A DNA stretch of 64,000 bases from assembly GCA_934045075.1 (NCBI GenBank), contig OW203738.1, positions 9,656,868 to 9,720,867 of the forward strand, given 5' to 3'. The notes under the pieces were generated by a model. The model searched no databases. It saw nothing but the letters and a program-made list of their open reading frames with translations, and was not told the DNA's origin. Positions 10,680 to 22,140 of the stretch are shown one piece after another. This DNA comes from Yponomeuta sedellus. Its lineage: Eukaryota > Arthropoda > Insecta > Lepidoptera > Yponomeutidae. Position 1 is the first letter of the stretch. Every line of letters starts with the position of its first letter. Position numbers and translations under genes: made by a program.

Positions 10680-11685
10680 GACTCCTCATTTGTCAAAATC
10701 GAATGCCTCTGGTATGCATACATACATACGCGCAAAGAGGTAACCATCCTCTACTTTCGCAGTTGGGTAAAAATAGGTGTTAGCATCATATTTGCATTAC
10801 TAGGAAGCCAGTAAACTTCTTCCAGCGGATTGAGTTATTACTTAGAGATTGTCCAGCATGGGTAGTACGACGACGACAATCGCGTGTGTTGTCAAATTTT
10901 TACAATTGAGCCCCACAAAAGGCGTGACTCGTGCTATACCACGCCGCAGTCTTTAAGGCTCGCGTAGCACCTGGCACTGACTAACAGCGCTGAAGGCTTG
11001 CCCATCAGCATATTGATAAGTCAGTTGCCGTTTATAGCAGCAGTGACACGCCGTGACCCTTCGTATTCCTTTCTTTATTTAAGTTTTAAGTTGAAATGTG
11101 TTTTAAGTTTGTTTTGTCATTGTGGCATGTGTAGTGTGTCTGTAATAAATGTTTTTCTTCTTCTTCTTCTTCGTTCTATCCACTCTTTTCGCGCAAATAG
11201 GTCTGGCACGTTTTATGCGCGAGTAGCAAAAGGCAAAAAAGCAGCAACTCTAATACTCGTATTTAAAAAAAAACATGTCACAGTGTTATAAAAAAAATTG
11301 TATATTTCGTAGATTTGAGAGGCAAATTAATAACGTTTGCCCGGTCAATTAGTACTGTATAAAATTGTTACGTGGCTAGACCTGATATTTAAATCGTCGA
11401 TAACAGATTTTTATTTGATGAGCTAATAAACTAATCTTGAGACTGGTGCAGGCTTTTAAAATACATATATATTCCAATCTCCAACTCCATCCGTTTTCAA
11501 AAATTAATAATTGCATTGACATCGAAATTTCAATCTAGATCAATAATTATAATCATAAATCTACTTACACCCGCAAGGGACTCGGTGTGTAGACAGATAA
11601 ACCTATAATCTCCATTGGTTACATTTATCAAAACGTGCCCGAAGATACGCTTGGTATAATTTATGTGTATCTTAACAAAAATACT
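10680..11685. other. No recognised gene; one trinucleotide tail
   Basis: At 11140-11172 an AATAAA is followed by (TTC)n, which may be the 3' end of a degraded retroelement. The 97-codon frame at 10998-11291 runs across it and is not supported as a gene. Confidence 0.4.
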
Positions 11686-11689
11686 GGCC

Positions 11690-12265
11690 AAGGGCGTGTC
11701 GTGTCACCGCGCATTCTAGAGTTCCGTAGAAGGAGCGTTTTTACTTGCTTTACAGACCTAACAACTTCATCTAAGTAATTTTCTCCGGAATTTGTACGAA
11801 CTTTTCTTTTTATAACTTGGTCGCCTATTACTCGTTAACGTATAAAGCCTACTTAGCCGTAATAGTCTTTCTTTTAAATTCATTGTTTGCGCAGTTGCCT
11901 TAATTTTTTCAAATTTTAACAATCAATCGTTTAGGCAGGACAAGCTGGGAGGCGCCCTCCTATAACAAAAACCAACGCTTTAAAGCTTAACATTTCGCAA
12001 ACAGTACCCGAAATTAAAAAAAAATTATTCCTACACTCAGAAATTTCAAACGACCAATTTAACGATAATTATTGTATAGGTTAGAAAAAAATACATTTCT
12101 AAATTTGGTGAGGGGAGAAAAGTCCCGTTTTGTAAGCGTTATCAATATGTACGTCTATGGCAAGTTTCAGCTTTCAAGTACTAACAGTCTTTGAGCTACA
12201 CCACGAACAGACAGATGGACGTGGCAAAACCATAAATTTCGTTGTTGACTACGGAACCCTAAAAA
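11690..12265 (+). repeat. Family G interspersed repeat, near full length
   Basis: Left end 'GGCCAAGGGCGTGTCGTGTC' with 'AGTTCCGTAG'; right end 'GAACAGACAGATGG' with 'GACTACGGAACCCTAAAAA'. The copy is about 575 bp and contains no coding domain I can recognise. Confidence 0.7.
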
Positions 12266-12835
12266 GGTGTAATTCGTGAGCAATGAAACAGGGTGATTAG
12301 AAACTATAGTATGAATAGAAACACAAAGTGGAAAATTGTTTTTTGTCACCCATTTCTTTTTAAGATATAGTCTAAAAAATAAATGACGACGTCGTTTTAT
12401 ATTTTTATTACTGCGATCATATCTGTCAAAAGACGTCCTATATTTATAAGTTCAGTAGTTATTTCAATTCATATCCAGTTCTAACTACCCCGTTAGGGGT
12501 ATTTTATTCTTCTAGCTTTTTTATCTAAGAAATAAGTGGCTAATGCTGGTTCATACATTGATACGAGTACCAGTGACTTTGTTATTGGTAAACATTATAT
12601 TTACAATCTTGTTTAACTGACTTCTAGTAGTTACAAACAACAGTACTTCTTATTGCCCCAGTAATAACATTATCTAGGTACGACTGCCGTGTGTACTACT
12701 TATATTAATCCGTAATCGATTCATACTTGGTGCGTCTCTATCCGGTCGTTACTTGATTACTATAAGTCCGTGATACAGGGCCGTACGTTGGACGTTATAA
12801 TGTATTTTTTTGTAAATTTGTTCTTTTTAAACCAT
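12266..12835. other. No recognised feature
   Basis: No supported gene or repeat. Confidence 0.4.
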
Positions 12836-12837
12836 AC

Positions 12838-12925
12838 ATCGTGAGGAAACCTGAGTGTCTGAGGTGATCAGCGCTTGAAATTGCCAATCCGCGGTGGGCC
12901 TTCTCTCTCTAAGAGAAGCCATGTA
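12838..12925 (+). repeat. Family F repeat fragment
   Basis: It contains 'GTGAGGAAACCTGAGTGTCT', 'GAAATTGCCAATCCGCGGTG' and 'TCTCTCTAAGAGA', the central part of family F in plus orientation. Confidence 0.65.
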
Positions 12926-14250
12926 CCTGCTCTAGGGACCAAATTATACTTTAGGTGTAATGATTTATTATTATGGGAACACCATCGACGACTTCTATCG
13001 ACCTGCGATGGCGAGATTGGAGAGGAACCGTGAAAAAATGTAAACGATGAATTAATGCTGATAGGAGGCTGAGGTGGGTTCACTATGACGATGATATTTA
13101 ATGTAATAACCACCAATCATCTCGAGGGTTCTCACGAATTTTAATCAGTATATGAGTAGTTATAGAATGGAAGAGTTTACAATCTATCGATACCATCCAC
13201 GAATGACACCTACTTGGCATAGATAGGTCTGCCCAATGGGTCGATGACGTAGGGTAACGAATAACCGATATATGCCGTACATGCACAATACACCGATATA
13301 TGCCGTACAATGTAGTTAGACGAAGACAGAAAGAGGTGTCCAGCTGCGAACTATATACGGACTGATTGACGATGACGTAAATGAAACATTTTGCTGTCTA
13401 CATATTTTTATTACATATCTAGCCTAATCTGTCCCTGTGGTGGACTTCGATGTCTAATGACAGGAAACGGCGCACCGCGGCGCTCGCGAAATTGATATGA
13501 TATCGGCTAATGCGGCGTGTAAGTAAGGTCGGCGGATCCGTACGCACAGACACTTCCTTTCTTACGACATGTATGTACAGTTTACTAGATACACCAAGAG
13601 TTATTCCTAGTTATTGAATAATGGCACTTACGTCGCACGCGAGAAGAACTACCCCAGGTAGCCTAGAAATGTTACTGTTTAGATGAAGGTAGGTGACTTG
13701 ATCGAAGGAGGATAATTATGTGATCAAATGTAGACTTCACGTTATAGAGTCGGATGCCGGTCGTTCCAAATATGGGGTTAGCGAATATAAGTACTTATCT
13801 ACTTTTATTTGACATACTCCGTTTTAATGCTATAGGTAAAGACAAATTGAAACCTTCATAGACAATACAGTGTTAGTGAATTAACGCGAAAACATAAAAC
13901 CAGTTCCAAACTGTCGATGAATAATTTGAATACCTTAAAAAAAACTTAATACGGGACAGATTTTATCACAGACTATACTGTGTTTATGTAGCGTATTAAA
14001 GGTATCGTGTTCGTATGAATTTTCGCATATGAATGTGGTTTAATTAACATTATTGATGAACCCTTAAAGTTATTTCAATAAAATATTGTACGTTATCTCT
14101 GTTTAGCGATCCCTAAGACACGGTTTCTACCTAGTTTAGGAGTCAAAAGTTCGAACGTATAATGACAGTGTGTACCTACTCGTATGTTAGCTTAAGATAA
14201 AAATTGTAGGCTGTACAAATGAATTTTTGTATGTAGACTTATCATAACCT
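12926..14250. other. No recognised feature
   Basis: Short duplicated wording such as 'CGATATATGCCGTACA' occurs twice near 13266-13310, but no gene or transposon could be identified. Minus frames at 12868-13310 have no domain. Confidence 0.4.
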
Positions 14251-14256
14251 TCGTCG

Positions 14257-14503
14257 TCAGGCTATACTACTCCACTGCTGGACATAGCCCTCCCCTAAAG
14301 AGCGCCAGGTTGTGCTATCATAGGGGGTAATGCCCATAATCCCCACGCTAGGCATGCGGGTTGGGGATCGAAGTTCGGTGGAATTGTACTGCAGGGAGCG
14401 CTGCTGCCCACCCCCCCGTTTGTGTCCCTTGTCGCCTTTTACGACACCCGCGGGAAGAATTGGGTTGGTGCTATTCTCTAGGCCGACACCACACAGCAAA
14501 TCT
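14257..14503 (-). mobile_element. LINE-tail-sharing repeat (family D'), copy 1
   Basis: In reverse orientation it starts 'GTGTCGGCCTAGAGAATAGC', passes 'CCCAACCCGCATGCCTAGCG' and ends 'ATGTCCAGCAGTGGAGTAGT' plus a GACGA tail. Two further copies are at 18482-18682 and 27548-27792. Its 3' end translates as 'WRSLGEGYVQQWSS', the same as the 3' terminus of the LINE fragment at 56783-57020. This suggests a non-autonomous element that borrows the 3' end of that LINE, or a rearranged LINE 3' UTR. It is not a protein-coding gene despite an 80-codon frame. Confidence 0.7.
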
Positions 14504-15160
14504 TAACCTTATTCAAAATAAATATGAAAAAGTAGGTTATTTATTATAAAGGTATTTGGCTTCAACTCCGTCAGTGATTTTTTTAACATTTTCAACGTCA
14601 GTGATTTTTTTTATATTTTTCATTTCATTTCAGACATTTCCACTTTATATTTTTTCTCATACAAACAACACCGCCTTGATCCGTAAAGTCGAAATCAGAT
14701 CGAGATTAACAGGTCACGTATGGAGCCCTAGGCTTACAAATTATGACTACTTATTGCTTCCTTTCTTGCGCTTACGCTTTGTACGAGACCCCTCGAGGCT
14801 ACCCTGGGTAATCTACGGGGCCCCGCCCACTAATGTAGCTGCCGATATAGCTATAGATAATAGAATATTTAATAACTCGCCGGGTTATAGTTTGGGGCTA
14901 GAATTAATTAAATTACACTAAAGCTTAATGTTGCAAAAACGCCAGCTTGCTGTGGCTCTTCATCGAGGCAAAAACATTTTGGAGAGTCGTATCGAATCGT
15001 AGATTGAACTAGAACGTGCTAATTAAATAATGCATAATTGAAAATCGTTTCAAAAACATTATAGTTGTAAAATATTATTTTAAATATAAAACAAAGGTTT
15101 CAAATTGATTTAATTTTTACTTTTGTACAAGTTAACTGCGATATGTTTTTGAGATGCGTG
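14504..15160. other. No recognised gene
   Basis: The 121-codon frame at 14556-14921 is the longest non-repeat frame here. Its first third is low-complexity hydrophobic sequence from poly-T, and the rest shows no domain. I could not support it as a gene, though the GC-richer part at 14700-14830 is a mild anomaly. Confidence 0.35.
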
Positions 15161-15163
15161 AAC

Positions 15164-15652
15164 AAAAAACGGCCAAGTGCGAATCGCACTCGTGCATTGA
15201 GGGTTCTGTGTAAATTTGTAGATAGATCTTTACATATTGTATATAGTTAAATAATTGAGTGTCAGAGTTTTTTCCGGGCTTATCCCGAAGTTTAAAGAGT
15301 ATTTTTTATGATTTAATTACAAATTTATAGTTTTCAGATTTTTTCCGATATTTGACCATAAAACGATATTATTTTCCAATTTTCTAGGTTGATTATGATT
15401 ATGAATTTCGTTTCCCTTGCGTCCCTTTTTTACGACATGAACAGCGGTAACTTTTCTTTGCTTAAACTAGGAAGTTTGAATTTTTGACAATCTTAAGGTA
15501 CAATAGACGTGAGTATACGGTTTTAATTTTAATACTTCCACGCGTTACCGAGATAAAATATCTAGACATTCAGACGGACGAACGGACAACAATAAAGTAA
15601 TCCTACAAGGGTTCTATTTTTCCTTTAGAGGTATGGAACCATAAAAATAGAG
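15164..15652 (+). repeat. Family G interspersed repeat
   Basis: Left end 'CGGCCAAGTGCGAATCGCAC' with 'GAGGGTTCTGTG'; right end 'CAGACGGACGAACGGAC' and 'GGTATGGAACCATAAAAAT'. It is the clearest match in this window to the common lepidopteran repeat of this type. Confidence 0.75.
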
Positions 15653-16188
15653 AATTTAAACATTTGTTTATTGAATGTGGCTTCAAAATCGATATAAAAG
15701 AAACGGTTTTAAACGGTGTGCATAATTTCAATAACACGTTGTGTAGATACAAAATGCAAGTTTTGTGTAGAGTAATATTGTAAAAATATAAAATTACAGA
15801 GCAAGTTTGATGGTGACGTAAGAAATAAAAGCCTGCAAAATCATCTCGTCCGTGTAAGTAGGTACCGCAACATGCAAAAGGGCAAGTTGTTTTATTCTAC
15901 GAACAGATTCACAGAATCATAATTACTGTCTGTAGAGCAAGATTCCATCTCCGAGAACATCGACTTTGCGAAACTTATAGGTATTTTTTAATTTTTTTGT
16001 GAGTGCACTATTTTTGCATTTAGACATTTTGGATCTGAATTACGGGTCACGTTCTAGATTCTCAAGCCCGAAACATAAATTATGTATGTGTGAGTAAGTA
16101 TCAAGAATTAATATATTCGTACCAGTTTAATTAATAATTAATTTGTTTAATGAAATTGTCAAAATATTAGGTACCTCTAAATTGATTT
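15653..16188. other. No recognised feature
   Basis: No supported gene, RNA fold or repeat. Confidence 0.4.
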
Positions 16189-16189
16189 T

Positions 16190-16340
16190 TTATAGCCTGT
16201 AAACGGCCCACTGCAGGGTACAGACGTTCTCTTAGAGAGAGATTATAGACTTAATTACCAAGCATGCCCACCGTTGATTGGTAATTTCAAACGCTGTGGT
16301 ATTTGAACCTCTCAAGCACTTAGGTTTGCTCGCGAGATTA
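16190..16340 (-). repeat. Family F interspersed repeat
   Basis: Blocks 'GCCCACTGCAGGGTACAGAC', 'CTCTTAGAGAGA', 'TGATTGGTAATTTCAAACGC' and 'CTCAAGCACTTAGGTTTGCT' follow the family order. A second fragment lies at 16536-16615. Confidence 0.65.
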
Positions 16341-16726
16341 AATTGCTAAATGGTCAATGTTTTTTTCCTAAATAATTTGTTTTATTATGCGTTATGTTTC
16401 TATATAGTTCTATAGTTACAACTAATTAAGTATGTTATGTTAGCGTTTTCCTAGTGTACAATAATGAACATCCTTATCGTAGCCCAATAAACTAAAAATA
16501 CAGCCCCACTTTGCGTTTTACGTAAACCAATCAACCAGGATAACAGAATTGTCAGAGCGCTTCTCTCAGAGATATGGGCTTAATCACCTCGCGTGCCCAC
16601 TACTAATTGACGATGTAAACAAGTCCTCCGTGCAACTCGCCCCTCCATTTTCTTTACGATATTCTCCTTCACGAATATTGTGGTAGTATTATTGCTACCA
16701 CAAATTTACAAACGTTCGAAACTTAG

Positions 16727-16800
16727 GAAAAACATTCGAACCCACGACCTTCGAAATTTGATAGTTCTACCGCTAATACCGCTTCTTGCCGAAAGAGCTC
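16727..16800 (-). mobile_element. tRNA-like SINE head fragment
   Basis: Read in reverse it holds 'GGTCGTGGGTTCGAATG', a good B box of the RNA polymerase III promoter, preceded by 'TAGCGGTAGAACT', which resembles an A box. No full cloverleaf can be drawn. The 82-codon and 64-codon overlapping frames here are not supported as genes. Confidence 0.45.
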
Positions 16801-16929
16801 TACCGCAAGCAGTTACAATCAAGTTCCGTTCCAAGCTATTGCAGTTGAACAGAATCCAGCTAGGGGGCGGACAGATCGAGAGCAGTCGGCACCGCTGCAC
16901 CGCGGGCGCTTCTCCGCCAAAAACGTAAT

Positions 16930-18245
16930 TTATAACTACATTTATCCGAGGAGCAGAGAAACGAGTGCGTTCAATATTAATATCGGTGTCAGCATCATTA
17001 AGGCATTCCTTTTATTGCAGACTTTAAATAAGTTCGCTCGACCATCGCCTTTATTAAAACGGGCTACCTTTCTCCGGTGCTTTTTTCGAGTTCGTCCTTA
17101 TTTTGGTGCCCTTTTTTCTTCGCAGCATTCGACGGACAAAAGAAATTCTTGTTGTTTACGGGTACTGCATGAATTTTTACGCGAATTCTTCGGGGTTTTT
17201 ATAATCACTTAATCTGCAGCGTTATTGGTTTATTCATTGGTGGCTTAGCTGTGGTCGCTGGCGGTGAATCAAGAGCTAATCAGAATGGAAATTGTGTTCG
17301 TACGCTTTTGTTGTATTTGTGTTTTACCAAGCGCTCTCATAATCCATTAAAATATTTTCATAACTCAAACAAATGCATAACCTAAAACCAATAAAGAATG
17401 CCATTACGAAAACATAAATATCTAACGAGAACAGTTTCTATTGTTTCGGAGAGAAAAATAATGTTGTCGGATGAGACAGGCGGTTTGTATAGTAATGAAT
17501 CGTATAGTCAAGTGGTTCGCCTACGGGTGTCTGCCACTTTACAAAAAGACAAGACGGGTCCACTGCATTGTTTGTTTGTATTTTATTTTATTTATTCAAC
17601 TCGACACGGACGCAACTGTATAAATCAAGCGGTACCGACAGAAAAGTACTCTGTGGATATGCCCGTCACGTGGTGTCCTCAGTATTTTAAAGGCCTTCTT
17701 TTATACAGGATTACTTTTGAAATGCGCAATTCCTAAAATACATTACACAGCGCCACTGCAAAGCAGAACTGCGAAGCACCGTCAACAAAATTATATAATT
17801 AAAAATTGCTAAATAGAACTACATTGTTTTACAACAACTAATGTCGTATAATGAATTTTGGACACGATGAGGCATTGCCATTTTCTAATTAGATTTATAA
17901 CTCGTTATTGCACACCAGTAATTATATTTAGTAATTTTCCCATGGGAATAAGATATTTTTCCGAAGTAAAACGTAGCCTATGTGTTAATCCAGGGTGTCA
18001 GCTAACTCAATAACAAATTTTATTAATATCGCACCAGCAAATTAGACGTGAAAAAGTAACAAAGATACACACTCACAAACTTTTGTCTTTATAATAATAA
18101 GTATTTATAAACGGTATTAGGTACTTATACAAAAAATCCTTCAAACTCCCTCAAAACACTCCAAAGGCAGTCTTTTCCTTGTTTCTCAATCGGAAAGTCA
18201 TGAGTTGGAATCCCGGAAAGAAACCATTACGTAGTTTTCGAAACT
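16930..18245. other. No recognised gene
   Basis: Two frames (65 codons at 17015, 112 codons at 17398) have no recognisable domain, no signal of an exon boundary and AT-driven composition. No repeat recurring elsewhere was seen, except a piece near 18250-18300 resembling the 'GTGAAGTTACAGTAGCAT' end of family F. Confidence 0.35.
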
Positions 18246-18481
18246 ACATTTGTATTTTTGTGAAGTTACAGTAGCATGACCACTCGCTCACTCGAAAACA
18301 TCATAAAGAAAGCCTAGTATCTGACGTATAAACATACTTCAGCCCTGCTACGTATAATGGCCCACCTATGAAGCTTAGTGAGGAAATCTTAGGTATATCT
18401 TTCATCTGACACTTGCAGCTTGTGATAGAAGTGTACTTAATGAACTCAAAGCGTCATCTAAGTATCCTTTGACGTATGAGA

Positions 18482-18682
18482 CGTAAGGGACACAAACCGG
18501 GGGGTGGGCAGCAGCGCCCCCTCCAGTACAATTCCACCAAACTGCGATCCCCAACCCGCATGCCCAGCGTGGGGATTATGGGCACTACCCCCAATGATGG
18601 CACAACCTTGCGCTATGTCGCTCATTAGGGGAGGGCTATGTCCAGCAGTGGACTAATATAACCTCAAGAAGAAGAAGAAGAT
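18482..18682 (+). mobile_element. LINE-tail-sharing repeat (family D'), copy 2
   Basis: It lacks the first ~45 bases, then follows the family: 'CCCAACCCGCATGCCCAGCG', 'GGGGAGGGCTATGTCCAGCA', and a tail of (GAA)n at 18664-18680. The tail differs from the GACGA of copies 1 and 3 and matches the GAAGAA tail at 34898-34913. Confidence 0.75.
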
Positions 18683-18689
18683 GTGATGC

Positions 18690-19690
18690 CAGGCGCTAGC
18701 TTCGCACACTCGGCAAGAAACATCCTCATTCTTTTATTTCTTGTGTCTCTCCTCTACTTAATATTGGCCGTCAGCTCCCCATATTCCTCTTCGTTCTTTA
18801 CCAAGCGAAACAGGTCTTCAGCTATGTCTACACTCTCATTAGAAGATGCAAATGTCAAATGCATCATCATCGGCTTTATGTATTAGCCACACAATAGTGG
18901 GATGCTGTGAATAATGAAGCGATAAGCACTGTAACTTAAAGCGGCAGGGTCCTACTCACAGCTGGGCATAGAAAAAACATTATAGAAATGACATAATATT
19001 TCACTGTAAATGTATAAATAAATGTGTGCTAATGTAATAGAGCGTTTGAGCTCTTAACGAAAATATTTTGACGGAGTCTCGTTAAGAAAGGTAAGTTAAT
19101 GTCTATACCCAGACTTTGACTAAATAAATATGACTAAATTTCTTTTCTTTATTTTTATTTAATAAAATTATTTTTTTTGTATTTCATGGGAATTTAAATG
19201 TAATCATTTCCTATTAATTGACATCCTAAGTATTAAAAACCTTTTAACTGACTTTTGAATGTATGATTTGATTAACTATTAGGGACATTAGATTTTTTTG
19301 ATTCAATCTGTGACATGCATGCACTATTTTGTATCTTAATTACTTATGTAACTATGGATCTTGTTCTGAAATAAAAATCTTTCATTTGATAAAAGTTCCA
19401 ACTAATAACTTATCCACAGTAGTCTTACACGCTGCGGCAGAAGTCATCGCTTCACCCATACCCATATCGTGTCTCGGGAAAAACTCGTGCTTTATCAAAT
19501 TAGCTCCTCTTTCTCTTGTCGTTTTACTCCCTATCGGCTTCTTCATGTCAAGATTATCTGGTTCTACTGTTTCCGTGACTGGAGCTTTCGGTTTTGAAAT
19601 TAATTATTTTTATCCGACAGCAAAGGAGGGCTATGTTTTGCCCGCGTTTGGCTTGTATGTACGTTTCTAAGTATATTTATTTACGTATGT
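18690..19690. other. No recognised gene
   Basis: The 113-codon frame at 19329-19670 contains hydrophobic stretches but no recognisable family, and it ends close to a LINE tail. Codon use gives no clear support. Confidence 0.35.
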
Positions 19691-19694
19691 CTGT

Positions 19695-19801
19695 TTATGT
19701 GACTGGAAGGAGACAACCTAAGATCGAGCTCAGTGCCGTGTCTTGGGGAGGCCTATATCCAGCAGTGGACTGGCACAAGCTGATTATCATGATGATGATG
19801 T
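19695..19801 (+). mobile_element. LINE 3' end fragment with (GAT)n tail
   Basis: It contains 'GGAGGCCTATATCCAGCAGT' and 'GGACTGGCACAAGCTGATTA', then 'TCATGATGATGATG'. This is the usual form of a lepidopteran LINE 3' terminus and simple-repeat tail. Confidence 0.65.
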
Positions 19802-19994
19802 TATATTTTTGGGACCCAAAGGTCAAACGGCTTGACACATTTTGAATGAAAAATATATACGACACCAGTGTCACGCCAGCTGTATTATTGCTCGCAAAAA
19901 GTAACAGGAAAGCTAAAAAACTTCTAAAATTAACATACAAAACCCGCCCACTAAAAATTATCAGAAGACAGGCCTAAATAAACTTCGATTTCAA

Positions 19995-20157
19995 CCCTAT
20001 ATGTCCCCACTGCTGGGGCACGGGTCTCTTCCAGCGTTGCAGGAAGGTTAGGCCCTACTCCACCACGGGGGCCAAGTCCGAGTTGGTGGAGGGTTGTAAG
20101 ACAGTCGCAGGCCTTACTGTCAGAAGTTATCAAGCCGCAAGGCCTCTGACATGACAA
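19995..20157 (-). mobile_element. SINE-B, 3' half
   Basis: It holds 'TATGTCCCCACTGCTGGGGC', 'CTCCACCACGGGGGCCAAGT' and 'CAGAAGTTATCAAGCCGC' in reverse orientation. The copy breaks off within 'CCTCTGACATG' before the 5S-like head. The 68-codon frame on the minus strand is an artefact. Confidence 0.8.
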
Positions 20158-20159
20158 CG

Positions 20160-21255
20160 ACTTTTTAGCCGCCGGGGTTTTTTTTATTCTAAGACGTTTT
20201 CCTCAGATCAGCATTTTTAATAATGCCGCCTTACGTTTGAGATATCATATGTAACAGCGCCTCGAATGTCAAAAAGTACCTTACAAAATATTCTTTTAAT
20301 TAACGCCCCATTCAATTTATCTCGATTTTTTTGTTAAAGGTCATCGTAATGAGCATAAAAATTACCGGTTCTCAACTCGTATTTTAAAACGTGAATTACC
20401 TACCAAAATTGTATTAAAATGAAGGCCCGATTACTCCAGTTACATCAAGAAACAAGTGCACGGACCTTAAATTATTACGTCTCGATGGAGTCGGCGTTGC
20501 CTTGTGACGTAACGAATAAGTCCGAATTGTCGCTATGCCGACCAAGGCTCATACAGGTCCGAAAACTTTGCTCTGATCCGATTTATCAACCTACACTCAC
20601 CGGATTGCTGCAATACTTTGTGCAGGGCTTCATTATTTCGCATAAAAAGTGGTGGAAAAAAACGCTTAATGTCAGTTGCTCAAGATAAATAATTGAGGTC
20701 TCTCGAGCAATAATTCGGGCAATAAAAGGTTTTAATGCAGCTCGGGTTTCCCACGTAGGCCACGTGACGTAGGTGGCACGAAGGATCACTGGAATTTTCC
20801 AAGAAATTGTGCAAATTTAGGTGCTAAGACAGGGGGTGAATGTTTGGAATACTCTGTCTGAATTGGTAAATATATGAGCTTAATTTCGCTGCGCATGGTA
20901 TGTTAAAGAGTTGCTGAATTAGTGTCAATTTAGTGCCGCCGACTTTCCCACAGGCAAAAGTCCACGAACTGCAGCCTTATTAGTCTCTTTCAGCATTTCT
21001 AGGGCGCTAAATTAATCACATCTTCTAAAGAATTGACAACACTGAATTGGCAGAAGAATGGTAGGATGCGGCCATCTCGATGGACCAAAGATTGCATGTG
21101 GATAAACCAGACTTGCACCACTTAACTTGTTAAGCATGAAACACACCAACGCGGTAGCAATGGCGGTCACGGTGGCGGTCCATATAAATCATCATCATCA
21201 TCCTAATCAGCAGGTGTCAGTGGTCGGGTCACAGGTCACAGGTCCATACAAATAG
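20160..21255. other. No recognised gene
   Basis: An 89-codon frame at 20419-20688 shows no domain. The stretch around 20620-20770 has longer non-repetitive blocks that could be conserved non-coding DNA, but that cannot be tested from one sequence. Confidence 0.35.
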
Positions 21256-21261
21256 TACTGC

Positions 21262-21330
21262 AATACATTACATAGGTAATTACGTTTTACCTAATAAGTA
21301 ATCGCGATTAGACTAGTTTAATAAATATCT
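21262..21330. repeat. Solo end of the TIR element family of 62278-62910
   Basis: It contains 'TAATTACGTTTTACCTAATA' and 'AGTAATCGCGATTAGACTAG', the inverted form of the end seen at 6390-6440. Confidence 0.65.
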
Positions 21331-21822
21331 CTACATATGTATGGACAGCCACAACCAAATAGAACGCTACCGCGTTGGTGTATATCATCCTTTAAATGAC
21401 ACTTCAGTTGTATTCCACTAAATTCGCCAGCCAAAATTTAATTTAAATGCTACTTAAAACATGTTTGAGAATTGGTGCAAGTCGGCCCAAGTATCAGATA
21501 AGGACGACATCAAAAATGAAAGTGAGAATTTTTATACAAATCTGGCCCAACGATCAACATGCTTATAATTAAGTATATCGAGCTTGAGATATGACTCTGC
21601 AGTGCAACGCCAAGCCAGACTCTTAGATATGTAAGCCTTTTAATGTATTTTATTTTCTCTTTGTCTAATCTAATACAACTCCAAGCATCAAACCGTCTCC
21701 ATCACTTATATTCTAGCCATCTTTCGCTAAATTCAAACGAACTCAAAATTTTTATTTACTATAAAAACAAAATGAATGAATGATGGCGATGAAAATATTT
21801 TCATACTGATATTTTCTCTAAC
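21331..21822. other. No recognised feature
   Basis: No supported gene or repeat. Confidence 0.4.
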
Positions 21823-22140
21823 TTAAATAATATTATACTATTTTCATTTTTAATGCACTAACCCGTGCTAAGGACAATTTTAAAAACCTATTTAGAGGCT
21901 AAAAATTCCACCCAAGCCGGGATTCGAACCCGCGACCTCTGGCTATCCGTGCCAGCGCTCTTTCCAACTGAGCTAATGGGCGACTCACTGGCATCAGCGA
22001 AATTTTCGAACCTCTTTACACTATTCTCTGTATTACGTACAGGCAGCGACATCTGGCTGAAGTAAATTGCATCACTTACAGCCCCGAGTACCTACTTTGC
22101 AGTTAGGTTTTTACATCGGAATAGGTTTTTAAATAATATT
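21823..22140 (-). mobile_element. SINE-A, complete copy with 12-bp target-site duplication
   Basis: The insertion is flanked by direct repeats TTAAATAATATT at 21823-21834 and 22129-22140. Read in reverse it has about 165 bp upstream sequence ('GCAAAGTAGGTACTCGGGGC', 'GATGTCGCTGCCTGTACGTA'), a 72-nt tRNA-like core (near 21981-21910) and a 3' part ending in an A-rich tail with 'TTAGCACGGGTTAGTGCATT'. The B box 'GGGTTCGAATCCCGG' is perfect. A LINE-type insertion explains the duplication length. The 66-codon frame across it is not a gene. Confidence 0.85.

Noticed and set aside
14556..14921. 121-codon ORF
   Set aside because: Low-complexity start, no domain, no splice or promoter logic; only length speaks for it.
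17398..17736. 112-codon ORF
   Set aside because: No recognisable domain and AT-driven composition; a frame of this length is not rare in 64 kb.
19329..19670. 113-codon ORF with hydrophobic segments
   Set aside because: No family resemblance; hydrophobicity follows from T-rich codons.
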